Shown in pieces: positions 23,799-36,362 of a DNA stretch of 64,000 nucleotides. Made by a program: the position numbers and the translations under genes. Numbering within the stretch: the first letter of the stretch is position 1; every line of letters begins with the position of its first letter. The notes beneath the pieces are model-generated. The model was not told where the DNA came from and did not search any database. It worked only from the letters and a program-made list of their open reading frames with translations. The DNA is from Raphanus sativus (lineage: Eukaryota > Streptophyta > Magnoliopsida > Brassicales > Brassicaceae). Where the stretch lies: NCBI RefSeq assembly GCF_000801105.2, contig NC_079516.1:45054908-45118907 (forward strand), given 5' to 3'.

Positions 23799-25300
23799 GG
23801 AAAATCGCATAAAAAACTCTCGAAGTGGCAGCCACTTACACTAAACCCCTAGAGTATTTTAGAAGTATTTTAAACACTCAAGTTGGCAAATTTAGCATAT
23901 TAAACCTTCAATCTGGTTTACTTGTACATCAAGTCAAAATCGTAACTGGTACTGTTCAATACTGATGACGTGTCGGTTTTTTTTTTAAATATTTTAACAA
24001 TAAATAAATATAAAAATACAGAAAAATATAAAAAATCATAAAAAATTAAAAAAATATTAAAAATTCAAAAAATCATAAAAATTTACAAAAAAATCACGAC
24101 AATAATTATTTTATTAATAAAATAAATAAAAAATATAATCAATACAATACTAAAAGCTAAATAATCTCAACTCTTAGCCTGTCCACTTCATCTTAATAAA
24201 TCAACCAATCATAACTCTTTTTTTTTGCCACCTCACATCCTCTTTGTCGACATGGGCCAAGGCAGTTAAACTTTGTTTGTGGCCCATTTGAGATCGTTGT
24301 GATTTCTTCGTGAGACGAATCCCCTCTATAGCCATCGTTTCTACTCCTCCAAATCTTCGTTACTCTGAATCATTGATTCTACTCTTTACACCTCCATTCA
24401 AGATGTATCCTTTCACCTCCTTTTTTTCCTCCTGCTTCTGTATATTTCACTGACATCTCCTCGGCCCAGCCGATTCAGAACTAAGCTTTGAGCGTCTCCT
24501 TATCCGACGAACATGTATCAACTTTTTAAAACTTCCTCTTCTATAATCCAAATCAGTCTCTGTAATATTCTTCGCACTAAAACCACAAATTCCAATGCAG
24601 CAATGGCAACACAAAGAAGAGGAGGAGCGTTTTTTGAGGGAGCTATTGAAGAAGAAGAGTGTGAAGGTGGAGAGAGAGAAGCTGCTAGCTTGAGAGTGAG
24701 ACAAGAGAAGGCACTTGCTGTAACCTGAGTTATAATTTCTTTCTGACTTATTTCTTATACTTGGCTCAATAAAGGTCACACTATTACTTAGTGTATGCAA
24801 AGAAAATCAATATATTTCACTTATATTGGTATTCAAAACTTCGTGAGGGAACTTCAAGGTAGATCTGCTCAGCCCTATTTCCCGTTTGAACCTGCAGCTG
24901 GCAGCAAAAGATTCTGCAGCCTAATTGCAGGATTTATGAGGACATACCACCGTATTCCAATTAAACAAGATGTAAGACTATTCTCTCTTTATGTTTATTT
25001 TTTACTGATTTCTTACAGTTCCAGAAGGAAAAATAAAAGGAAATTTTAAACTTCTGGACTCATCAAATGTAATGAATCTTCCAGGGGAAGCATCTAACAT
25101 TTCTGAGTCTGCTTTTTTTTTTTGCAAGAACATTGTCGTGTCTCCATCAAGGGCTGTTGCAATCGAGAGTGCATTATGGTTATTCTCCCCTCGACTTGCA
25201 ATTGTTGATGAGCATTTAACTCGACAACTTCCAAGGAGCTGGCTAACTTCTTTAGCCATTCAGGTAAAATTCTATTTCCGCATCTGTTACTTTTACTTAG
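23799..25300. mobile_element. MULE-like left terminus followed by captured gene fragment (Pack-MULE candidate)
   Basis: GAGGAAAATCGCATAAAAAACTC at about 23796 matches the tip of the fold-back MULE at 16773, and is followed by similar AT-rich subterminal sequence. Host-gene exon sequence follows from about 24870. A matching inverted right terminus and a TSD were not found, so the right limit given here is arbitrary. Confidence 0.45.
24870..25263 (+). pseudogene. Fragment of methionine S-methyltransferase (MMT)
   Basis: Two exons match, from memory, the middle of plant methionine S-methyltransferase (S-methylmethionine synthesis; At5g49810 in Arabidopsis), at the start of the aminotransferase-like half. 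Exon one (about 24870-24971) reads FPFEPAAGSKRFCSLIAG and on to RIPIKQD. Exon two (25129-25263) reads NIVVSPSRAVAIES through LTRQLPRSWLTSLAIQ. The intron between them has GT-AG ends and keeps phase, so the copy came from genomic DNA and not from a retroposed mRNA. Sequences before and after do not continue the MMT protein, and the methyltransferase domain is missing. A poly-T run (25112-25123) at the acceptor replaces a usual pyrimidine tract. It is not expected to be functional. Confidence 0.7.
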
Positions 25301-28115
25301 TTTTGAAAAGAAACGATGGCTCGGAATGCATTTTATGAGACTATAAAATTGCATTTTACTTACTTTTACAAATTGTATTTCTGTCTCGAGATCACTGACA
25401 TTCACAGATTATAGCGTATGTCGGATTGTCTTTTAAAACTAACATACTCTGCTACTTCGCCCACTCATGCACTAGATTGTCATACCTATCATTTCTGGTT
25501 CATAGAACGGATCAAAATGACTTGACAAGGGATTGCTGAAACCAAAGAGCTGTTTTACCAATATGGTGCTTCAGAGATGCAAGATGACATTCCGGTCTAA
25601 TGCTTACATTACTGGACTAATTATTATTGGTGGACTGACTCTGTTTCCTTTTGCCCTCTTGGTCACAAAATAAAGATTGGATCTTCAAGAATTTTATGTT
25701 GGTGATGTTTTGATGTCTTTTTCGAGGGAGGGATAACAAGACCCTTGATAAAGACGAAGGTGATTGCATTGAAGATCCAGGATACAGTGTTTGTTTTGAA
25801 TGATCCAAAGAATATCAGTTAGCTGTTTGTTAGTGGTTTTTTTAATAGGGGCTTTCAAGTGCTTCTGCCATGGCCACTGCTTTGTATTTGGAGAAAAATC
25901 ATGTAGATTAGTTGAGAGATATGGAGGCTAAATTGTTTATGGTTTTAATTTTTGTTTTGTGTTTTGGAATTTGATGTATAGTGTGCAGAGAGAGATGTGT
26001 AGTGTTAAATTTCAAATGCTGTCTATGTTGTATTGTATGGTTTTGTATTCTTTGACGAAACCCTGTAAAAGCGATTGGTGGTGGTTAATTGGTTTTAAAA
26101 ACAAAAACATATCCTAAAATGTAGAAAGCTGTATCGAATTACAATAAACCATTCTCAGTGCAAGTCATGTTGCGAGTTAGACTGTGTGGTTAGCTGATAT
26201 TGGATGAGTGGTCTTCGGGGTCGCTAACGACGTAATCGATGTGTCTTTATAGTCAAGGACTACGCAACAATCGCTTTCACGTTGCTATTTCGGAGAAGTA
26301 ACAACATAAGACAATGAGAAGAGAGACATGAACATGGATGCATTCTATTAAACACGGTTTAAGTTCAATTAACCTAAATATACATAATCTTTTGTAGCAT
26401 CAAAATTCCATATTATTATTTTTTGAATATTTGCTGCTATCCATCTATATTTATTACTTTATATTATGTTATACCAAAATTTTCATAAAGATCATATCAC
26501 TAATATTGTTTACTAAGTTATTTAACATAATTATGGACTCTAAATTTTAGAATAACATGAATACCAAGTCCTATTTTTCAGTACTACCCAGAAATTAAAT
26601 TTACTTTAAGAAATATTAGATGCATCAATTATTGTTTACGAATAGAAGATTATTAATTGATATATTTGAAGAATAGGTTCCCATAAATTTGTACCATGAT
26701 GTAGTTTTCAAATTAAAAATATCTAGAGGGTATTTTTACCGACCGAGCATAGATGATAATTTAGTTATTCATTATTGTCCAAAAAATATATATAAATTTT
26801 AAATGTTTAATTACTAACGCGAATGAAAATACTTTTCACTGATTTCTGAGAACACAAATATCACAAAAGTTTCTAAGAGATTCACAAAAGAATTGATAGA
26901 AATATTTACTATTACAAAATAAAAAATATCTTATTTCCAATTTCTCATAACTGAGAACAGAAATGTATTTTAAGAAATTGTTGGGGTTTTACGAAATTCA
27001 TCGAGCAACAAAGCTGACCAATTTCAATCAACAAAGACAAAGTTTAAGTTTTCAATTGGGTATTAAAGATATTAATTTTCTGTCTAAAATGAGAATAGAA
27101 AAAATAAAAAATGGTTTAAAATACATTTAGTTGGATATCATTTTTAAAAAAATTACTCAATGAAAACTACTATAGCATTTGAGTTTATGATTAGTAATTA
27201 TTGTTTGGGTTTACTATTTTGGGGGTTAGATTAAGTTTATGTTGGATTATTTTGCTCGATAAATAATTTAAAGAACACATAAAAATAGATATCATACTTA
27301 AAATAGTGTTAAATTATATTTATTATTTGGTTCATATACTAATAGTTGTAATTTCTAAAAAATCTGAAATTTTCTAATTATTAATTTATCAGATTATATG
27401 ATTTGTTGCTAACCTATCTTATTCTTTTACACTAAAATTATGAATCTGTTACATTATATACATGAATCATCACTATTCACGATAATCACTCAAATTAAAT
27501 TCATATAACACTTTTGTATAAAATTACTTTTATTTAAATAAATAAATAAAATAACATTCACCATTCAAAAGAATTAAAATATCATTCACAGTTTAAAAGG
27601 ACTAATAGTTGTAAAGTATGTAATATTTGTATTTATTTATTTTGAAAATCTCAACAATATATCATTTAAAATGATTATATACAAAATATAATAGTGTACA
27701 ACTAACCTTTAGTTTAAGTGTTCTTTACAAAACATACTATTTAAAACTTTGAAATTTTGATAATTCATTAAAGATCATAAATAAGAAATAAGTTTTAACT
27801 ATATATTTAATGTTTATTTTTTAATTATAAGAAAATATAAAAAATCTCACCAATACTTTCAGCTTTTTAATAAAATAATGCATTAGTTTAATAAAAAAAC
27901 AAAACTCATCTAATTTCCAAGCTTAAAAATAATTGTGTAATTTTCTAAATTTCTATTGAACATACAAAATATTTTATAAGCAACCATTTTACTCTTTTTA
28001 TTAGTTACATGCATTTAATAACTATCAGATTTCATATAATTGTGGGAAATATAATACTCTAATCCCAGACAAAATCTAAACTTATGATTTAAAAAAATTA
28101 ACAATTTCAACACTT
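25264..28115. other. Intergenic, probably degenerate transposon sequence
   Basis: No coding region recognised. The part from about 26340 is very AT-rich and ends in the Helitron-type terminus at 28116-28145, so much of it may be the body of that element. Confidence 0.45.
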
Positions 28116-28145
28116 ATCCGCGCGTAGCGCGGAGATTGAATCTAG
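28116..28145 (+). mobile_element. Helitron-type 3' terminus
   Basis: TCCGCGC-GTA-GCGCGGA forms a seven-pair GC hairpin at 28117-28133, followed after eight bases by CTAG (28142-28145) and then T. The 5' end could not be placed, so the element's extent is unknown. Confidence 0.6.
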
Positions 28146-29540
28146 TAATAATAAAAATGTGTGGAAAACGTCAAACTCGCTACTAAGGGAAAATCAAAGA
28201 CAAAGTCAAAGACATATACAGAAGAAGCAACCCAGTTGTTTCTCTCCTCTTATTCGCTCTCTTTCAGAGCAAGGAAACTTGTTTATGTGGTTTACAAGTT
28301 CTTAGTTTTTGTGAAATTTGAATCTTAAGCTCACTTTTTTGCCTCTCTTTTTTTTTCCCTCTCAGGATTGAGGCTATCACATTGTGACAAATAGACAAGT
28401 ATAGATACAGTTGGCTTTTAAGAAGAGGTTAGTATGTCACACACATATGCTTGTATCAGCTCTTGTATACATTTGTTTTCTGTTAACCAGGAGGCTCACA
28501 ACATTAAAACACAATTGGAAAAGTCAGATATTTAATGATTACCGATACCCGGAAAGATTTGTGGAAAGAATGTATCCATGGTTAAGGGCGACAATTTAGA
28601 AACTTAAAGCTTGACGTGGTTCAGTCACCGATTTTTTATTATTCTGATGAAGACATATCAAGTAGACAGGTGGGGACATTAAAAAAAAAAGTGGAAGAGG
28701 TGATGAGATTGCTCCTGAGAAATCAAGAAATGAAACAAAGATGATGATTAGAAAATTTCAAGAAAAACGTAACTACAAATGTTATGATGGCCAGCCTCTT
28801 TTCTGTGGCAATGGACAACATTTTTATTGACTTAAGGCGCAAGTTAGGGCGGGTTCCTTTGGGATGGTCTTTGTTTTATACTATTTCAGTAGACGTTTTG
28901 ACTTTCATCATTGATCTTCTTCCCTGTCTCTGGGATTAATCCTAAGAAAGAAAGAAAAGACTGGTTAAACGGAAGCATATGAAATCTTGTGTAAGGAGAC
29001 TGGACAAGCCCTCGTAGCTATAAACATTGAGGTAAATTAACTCATAAAGATATCAAGAATCGTATTTTTTTTACAATGACCGGTACTGGTAGGAGTAAGA
29101 GAAAGACCGAACAGGGAATCTTGCCATTGAGGCTCTTGGTTGGTCCCCCTCCCCCCCATCCACCTGACATTATTTGAATTGACAGTGCAACAAACCGAAC
29201 AACCAAGTCAAAACACAATACATTTTTTATTAGCAACTTTCCACAGAAAAACCTATAAATGACCGAAGCCTAATACGTGTCCATGTAAAACAAAGGTTGG
29301 CAAACTATTGAGTTGGGAGATATATAGGATTGGTCAGAGCACAAGTACTCTCGACATCATCCTCCTCTCTTCTCCAAATTTGCAGGTAATTTTCTCTCTG
29401 TCTCTCTCTCTTCATCTTCTTACCTCCTAACCTTTTTCTGTTTCCGTTGTGTTCCAAACTCTGTCCTAAATCTCTCTCTCTCTGCCTTTTCTTTCTGGTT
29501 CTCCTCCAGATCAGATTATCCCCAACCAGCAGTAGTATCA

Positions 29541-30150
29541 ATGGCGTTCTGTGGACTCCCCTTTCCCCTCATGAATTGCATCAAACCAAGTTCGAACAAG
29601 AACGGTTCCCAGGTCAAAATTAGGTTCTCGTTTATTCCGGAGACTGTTGAGTTTGCTGTGGAAGAAGAAGAAGAGGTGGCGACAAGACTTGCCATGCAAG
29701 AAATCATGAAGAAAGTAGAGGGGATTACGGAGAAAATCAAGGAAGTTGGTGAAACTGCGGCTAAGAGCATCTCCAATGACACTCTATTTTCTCCTCTATA
29801 ATTCCCACAAAAATAGAGTAACTCCATTATAAAGTAAGTTTTGCTCCAATGGTTTACTATATAATAGAGTTACTTTATTTTTGTAGAGAAAATAGTGTAA
29901 ACCCATTTTTTTACTCTATATTTGGAGTGAAATAATTGTTTCACTCTATTTTTTCCACAAAAATAGAGTAACTCTATTATAGAGTAGACCATTGGAGCAA
30001 AACTTACTCTGTAATAGAATTACTCTATTTTTATGAGAATTATAGAGGAGAAAATAGAGTGCCATTGGAGATGCTCTTAAGTGTAGCAAACTCGTTGCTT
30101 TGGAGAGACTTTTGGTTCTCGAGCACATCCTTGGCTTACCCATCAACTAG
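29541..30150 (+). pseudogene. Broken DUF677/AT14A-like duplicate
   Basis: This copy keeps the first 24 or so codons and the last 80 or so of the gene at 22360, but the central part, including the membrane segment, is gone. The join falls where both parent sites share GGTC (GGTTCCCAGGTC against CCCCGGTCCG). The C-terminal part is then interrupted by a 314-bp MITE (29764-30077). Codons resume at 30078 and run to a stop at 30150 (ending LVLEHILGLPIN). The uninterrupted frame from 29541 ends inside the MITE at 29801 and would make 86 residues. Loss of the membrane region makes normal function unlikely. Confidence 0.85.
29764..30077. mobile_element. Stowaway-like MITE inserted in the DUF677 duplicate
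   Basis: Terminal inverted repeats AGAGCATCTCCAATG and CATTGGAGATGCTCT, extending imperfectly for about 40 bp, are flanked by TA at 29762-29763 and 30078-30079. Removing the element and one TA restores the expected reading of the host codons, which defines the insertion exactly. The interior holds additional inverted arms (CCAATGG with ACTCTATTATAGAG), so the whole element folds on itself. Confidence 0.9.
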
Positions 30151-30310
30151 GTCTACTTGAAAGAGAACTTGCCTTAAAAAAAAAGATCATCAATGGGATG
30201 GGGACATCAAAGTTGTTAGAGCATGTTCGGGCTTTTATGTTGGGCTTCTACCACTGGTTATGGAATTTTAATTTAGGCTTTTCAGGTCTCCTATGGGCTG
30301 TCCATTTGAA

Positions 30311-32065
30311 AGGAGGACTGGTTTTAAAATAATATGCATATTTATGTGTGTGTATATGTGTTTCTCTTCATTCTTTTTCATTTAAAATTTGATATTTTAC
30401 CAATAAATTTTCAATTTACGTAGATTATCCATCGAGCAAATTATATCATCATGCTTTTTCGTCCCTTTATTGATTTTTATAAGATCATGCTTGTGTAGTT
30501 GTTGTGTGTGTTTTACAAACATGGAAATCAGAAAATATAAGTTTCTAGAAAGAATATAAAAATGATAAAATATCGTTTTACCCGCCTTTGAAAATATTCG
30601 TGTACTTGGTAACTTGGAATGGAAAGTAATATAGATTAACGGTCAAGGAAAGGGGAGTGGGATGATGAACAGAGAATAAAAGTCAGTAAGTAGGCTTCTT
30701 CGTTCAACTGGGGAAGGTAGCTTCGTAAAATAAAATGAAAAGAAATCAAACCTTCTTTATTTATTACAAAAACAACCAAAGAAAAGACAGACCCCACGAG
30801 AAATTTAAGTAGTTGGAGCCTCTCGTGAGAGCTTTGGTCGGTAAACCAAACAAACAAAAAGTAGACAAAACCCTCCTTAGATATCAACTCCCCAACACAC
30901 TCTCTCACACACACTCATCGATTCCAATCTCTCCTCTTGCATTTACGTGGCGACTCGTTTACGTGTGTCCTCTCAAACAATTATTATTTACTCAACTGCC
31001 CTTCGTTTCCCACCTTTCCCGTGTAGTTGTCTTCCTTTTTAGTTTTTTTTTTTGGTAACAAACTTCCTTTTTAGTTTATATATTGAGATTCTCCAAAACG
31101 CAGGTCAAAAGGTTCTGAAAGTAATTAACTCTGCGTCAGTTTTACCTTAATATGTGATTAAATAAGATTAACCCTTTGTTCTAAAGCATATATTTTTAAC
31201 ACCTTTCTAAAGCATATTCTTAGACACTTAATTCTAGTTATAAAACTACTATATACGTAACGTACATATATGAATTCACCATGTTTTGTCTTTTTAAACA
31301 TGCATATATCATTAATATTTTACTTTAATAAATATGTTTTCTTTGTAACTAATTTTGAACAGATGTTTTTTTGCGACGGAAAATTTTGAACAAATGTTGA
31401 CAACTGCATGTTCTCCAAACACTATTCGGTCTGTCGTGTCCAATTACTTGAATATTTCCCATTGGCTTAATGTTTGAAAATAACTCTATCTAATATATAA
31501 ACCTTAATAACCAAGAAAAAAAACAGAGATGGTGCATGCACTTATCTAAATCTACGTGTTATATATATAGAACACCACATTTTAGAAGATAATACAGTTT
31601 TTAATAATAAACTCGTTTGAGTATTACAACAATTCCATACAATCGAACGGGTATTTTTAGCTATTTTGGCAAATTTAATTGCTAAAATCATAGTAAACTC
31701 AAATTTTAAGCAAAAAAATAAAATCAAAGTAAACAAAAATAGAAAGCAGAGTGGACAAAGATGACTGGTCTCGAAGACTTCGCGTGTTAACAAGATTTTC
31801 TCCAGGATTGGACGGCAATGCGTAGCGAGTCGCTTATGACGTCGAAATCTTAGCTTTCCACGTGTACGATCCATCATCAGCATTAGCCCATTAGCTTACC
31901 CATATAATGTTAATTCCCGTGACATGATAATCTAATCTAGATTTCATTATCTATTAATTGTATTATGAGAGAATTTGCTCAATTTAATTACACAAACTCG
32001 GCAAAGCGTGTATCTTTTTTTTTTCATCTAATAATTTTGAGTTGATGTGCAATATAAAAATCATC
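30311..32065. other. Intergenic, no gene seen
   Basis: AT-rich with CT-rich tracts near 30900-30960. No family resemblance or terminal repeats recognised. Confidence 0.5.
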
Positions 32066-32079
32066 CACTACAAGAAAAC

Positions 32080-32590
32080 GCGTCTATAACGACGACTCGT
32101 TACGAGGAAATTATTTCCTCGTAAATTTACATGGTGTTTACGACGATGTTACGAGTAAATAAATATTCGTCGTAAATTCGTTGTAAAGTTACAACGAAAA
32201 TGTTTCGTCGTAAACCCAATGTAATTTTACAAGGCTTTTACGTGGAAAGCCCAATTCGTCGTAAACTCATTGTAAATATACAAGTCATTTACGACGAATC
32301 ATGTAACCGTTAGTTTTGGTGAAAACGTGCATATAGTGTGGTTTAAAGTAACTAACTTCGTTGTAAAATCATTGTACATTTACGAGTGATTTACGTGGAA
32401 AGACCAATTCGTCGTAAACTCATTGTAAATATACAAGCCATTTACGAGGAATCATGTGACCGTTACTTTTGGTGAAAACGTGCATATAGTGGGGTTCAAA
32501 ATAAACTAACTTCGTTGTAAATTCGTTGTAAATAAGATGTAAAAACGATGTAAAAGCAAAGTAAAACATTTCGTTGTAAAATCCATGTTA
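32080..32590. repeat. Left subterminal repeat array of the CACTA element
   Basis: Repeated words TCGTCGTAAA, TCGTTGTAAA and TTTACGACGA in both orientations. One unit of about 170 bp, containing CATTTACGA and GGTGAAAACGTGCATATAGTG, is itself duplicated (about 32160-32340 and 32345-32500). Confidence 0.85.
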
Positions 32591-32697
32591 TACCTTCACC
32601 TACCACTTACGAAAATCGTCTATATATATGATCATTTCTCAATTCAAATAACACACAAACGAAATCAAAGAAAAAAAACCAGAAAAAAGAAAAACAA

Positions 32698-35600
32698 ATG
32701 GCTGATGGCTTCAATATTTACGAGTTACGAAGTTGGATGTATTCGCATAAAGATGATTCCGGTAGAGTGACGGATGCATTTCTAAGCGGGCTAGAGACAT
32801 TCATGCACCAGGCGGGCTGTACACCGATCACGCAGGAAAGCGGTAAGATGTTCTGCCCTTGTCGGAAATGCAAGAATTCAAAATTTGCTCGTAGTGAAAC
32901 TGTATGGAAGCACTTACTAAACAGAGGATTTACACCACAATATTATATTTGGTATCAACATGGGGAGGGTTATGGTGGAAATGAAGCTAGTAGTAGTAAT
33001 AATTTTGAAGCTGCTGGTAATAGTGAAGAACCGAATCATTTGCATAATGAATCTAGTTATCATCAGGAGGAGCAGATGGTAGATCATGATAGGGTTCAAG
33101 ACATGATTACTGATGCATTTTTAGAAACAACTACTACAATAGCTCATGAAACTGGAAATGTAGAAGAACCTAATTTGGATGCAAAAAGGTTTTATGAAAT
33201 GTTAGATGCTGCAAATCAACCAATCTACACTGGTTGTAGAGAAGGTCTCTCTAAATTGTCTCTAGCAGCTAGGATGATGAACATTAAAACGGATCATAAT
33301 TTACCTGAGAATTGCATGGATGCTTGGGCGGAGTTGTTCAAAGAGTATTTGCCAGAAGACAACGTGTCAGCTGAATCTTATTATGAGATTCAGAAATTGG
33401 TTTATAGTCTTGGGTTGCCTTCGGAGATGATAGATGTTTGCATCGACAACTGCATGATCTACTGGAAGGATGATGAGAAGTTAGAAGAGTGTCGATTCTG
33501 CAAGAAACCACGATTCAAGCCGCAAGGACGTGGGAGGAATAGGGTACCGTACCAAAGGATGTGGTACCTACCCATTAAAGACAGGTTAAAAAGATTATAC
33601 CAATCGGAGAGGACTGCTGCATGGATGAGGTGGCATGCTGAACATGTCCAGAAGGATGGCGAGGTCGCTCACCCATCAGATGCAAGGGCGTGGAAACATT
33701 TCAACAAGGTATACCCAGATTTTGCTGAAAATATTCGGAATGTCTATCTTGGGTTATGCACCGATGGATTTAGTCCATTTGGTATGTCTCGGAGACAGTA
33801 TTCTTTGTGGCCAGTTATTCTTACGCCGTACAACCTGCCGCCGGATATGTGCATGGAACAAGAATTTCTATTCTTGACCATATTAATCCCTGGGCCGAAG
33901 CATCCAAAACGGTCGTTGGATGTATTTCTTCAACCACTGATGGGGTAAAAACTTATGATTGTTCCACGAAAACCTATTTTACGATGCGAGCAGTTCTGCT
34001 GTGGACGATAAGTGACTTTCCTGCTTATGGAATGTTGTCTGGCTGGACAACTCATGGAAGGTTATCTTGTCCATATTGTCATGGATCTACGGATGCTTTT
34101 CAACTGAAGAATGGTAGAAAGAGTTGTTGGTTTGATTGTCATCGTCGATTTCTTCCTGTTGCCCATCCTTACAGAAGAAATAAGACATTGTTTAGGAAAA
34201 CACAAAGTTGTCAGAGACAGTCCTCCTCCATATCTCACAGGCCAGCAGATCGAGGAAGACATTGATTATTACGGAGCTCAGAAAACTGTGAAGCAAGGAG
34301 GAAACTGGCATGTTCCTGGTAATATGCCTGATGGGTATGGGGTTTCTCACAATTGGCATAAGAAAAGTATATTTTGGGAGCTACCTTACTGGAAAGATCT
34401 TCTTTTACGCCACAACCTGGATGTGATGCATATAGAGAAGAACTTTTTTGACAACATCATGAATACAATACTGAACGTCCCAGGAAAGACAAAAGATAAC
34501 AAAAAGTCAAGGATGGACTTACCCGATATTTGCTCAAGAAGTGAGTTACATATCAAGAGCAATGGAAATGTTCCTGTTCCCATCTTTCGATTGTCATCAG
34601 AAGCGAAGTCAACTTTGTTTGACTGGGTTGCATCAGAAGTGAAGTTTCCTGATGGTTACGTTTCAAATCTGTCAAGATGTGTTGAACGAGGTCAAAAGTT
34701 CTCAGGAATGAAGAGTCATGATTGTCATGTGTTTATGCAACGACTACTTCCATTCGCTTTTGCTGAGCTCCTTCCAACAAATGTACATGAAGCACTTGCA
34801 GGTAAATATTAATTAATAATATACATATATATATATATATACTATGAAATGTTACTAATTTGAGTTATATTTGCAATATGCAGCGATCGGAGCTTTCTTC
34901 AGAGACCTTAGCACACGTACGTTCAAGGAAGAAGTCATCGAACAACTTCATGAGAACATCCCGATCATAGTGTGCAACCTAGAGAAGATATTTCCTCCAT
35001 CATTTTTTGACGTCATGGAACATCTAGTTGTCCACCTCCCGTACGAAGCATTACTTCGCGGACCTGTTCACAATGGATGGATGTATCCATATGAGCGCTC
35101 TATGAAACATTTGAAGGGGAAAGCAAGAAATCTTGCAAAGGTGGAAGGTTCGATTGTGGCTGGAAGTTTGACAGCAGAAACATCTAACTTCACATCATAC
35201 TACTTTGCTTCAACGGTTCGTACGAGGAAAAGAGTTCCTAGAAGATATGATGATGGTGGAGTACCACAATCTTATGCAGTAGACGGTGTTCCTGACATTT
35301 TCTGCCAAATTGGACGGTTTGGTGGTAAACTGAGAGAAGTATGGTGGTCCAGTGATGAGGATAAGCATAGTGCCCACACTTATATTCTGCTCAACTGCGA
35401 GGATGCTGTCATGCGTTCTTTTGAAAGGTAAATAATATTCATGTGTATTATATGATATGATGTTAATTAATTATATGATATGATGCATTTGTTTAATTTG
35501 CAGCTTGTTTGTATCTCAAGTTGAAGAAGCAATACCAGGAATATCCGGAACCGAGGTGGATGCAAGGAAAGATAAGCACTTTGTCAAGTGGTTAAAAGGA

Positions 35601-36362
35601 CAGGTAATATTAACATATTAAGTAATCTTTGGTACTATTATTATTAATGTAAAATTCTAACAGTGATGTATTAATTTGTAGGTTGATTATGACGATCCAT
35701 ATTATCCTGTATGGTTTCATGATTTGATCCAAGGTCCAGTAGCAAAGGTCACCACATCATCTATGTACTTCACACGAGGTTTCACTTTTCATACATATGA
35801 GTATGGGAGACGTCGGGCAACAAGCAACTACGGGATATGTGTGAAAGGTGAAACAGACTTTTACGGGATCTTGCAAGAGATTATTGAAGTGGAATTTCCA
35901 GGGTTGTTGAAGCTAAAATGTGTCCTCTTCAAATGCGAGTGGTTCGACCCGGTGGAGAACCGTGGTGTTCGGTTTAACAAATTTGGTGTTGTGGATATCC
36001 ATTCTGGGAGAAGATATAACAAATTCGAGCCTTTCATCTTAGCTTCCCAAGCCGAACAAGTTAGCTTCCTTCCATACCCTCGCCTTCGAAGTTCTGGGAT
36101 AAATTGGTTAACTGCTATCAAAATAACACCTCGTGGACGAATTGTTGCTGGAGAAGAACCACCTTTGCAAGAAGAAGATGCAATCAATGAAGTTGAGGTA
36201 CCTGATCAACAAACTGATGAAATTCTTTTGATCGACCCGGATAACCGTCAATATGAAGATCTTCCCGAAGATGTGACGGATGAAGCACGTGAAGATGAGT
36301 TCGATAGAAGCGATGATGATCATTGTAGTGATGTTGATGAGAACTCAAACGATTCTTCATGA
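32698..36362 (+). pseudogene. TNP2-like CACTA transposase, frameshifted
   Basis: Long exon one (32698-34801) followed by exons 34884-35427, 35504-35603 and 35682-36362, all with GT-AG introns. Order of domains: transposase-associated domain with CPCRKCKN near residue 60 and WYQHGEGY near residue 92, then Transposase_21 (LTILIPGPKHP, FPAYGMLSGWTTHG, DVMHIEKNFFDNI), DUF4218 (VVHLPYEALLRGPV, WMYPYERSMKHLKG) and DUF4216 (FKCEWFDP, GRRYNKFEPF), with an acidic C-terminus. The first frame stops at 33946-33948, just after FLQPLMG, where about ten family residues seem deleted with a frameshift. A second shift occurs near 34197-34200 (after NKTLFRK). It therefore cannot make a full-length protein as it stands. 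Confidence 0.9.

Larger units (their letters stand above)
28160..30310 (+). repeat. Second copy of the DUF677 gene segment (tandem segmental duplication)
   Basis: Upstream, coding and downstream landmarks repeat those of about 21410-23720 in order: AGAAGAAGCAACCCAGTTG, GACTTAAGGCGCAAGTTAG, CTAATACGTGTCCATGT, the N-terminal codons, the C-terminal codons, and TTGGGCTTCTA in the 3' region. The copy is diverged and shortened. No other gene was seen in 28160-29540. Confidence 0.85.

Noticed and set aside
25018..25128. Upstream extension of the second MMT exon (acceptor at 25018)
   Set aside because: It would not keep phase with the first MMT exon, while the acceptor at 25128 does and restores the expected QD-NIVV junction.
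30813..31058. 81-codon frame near CT-rich DNA
   Set aside because: No family resemblance; codon pattern reflects CT-rich sequence.
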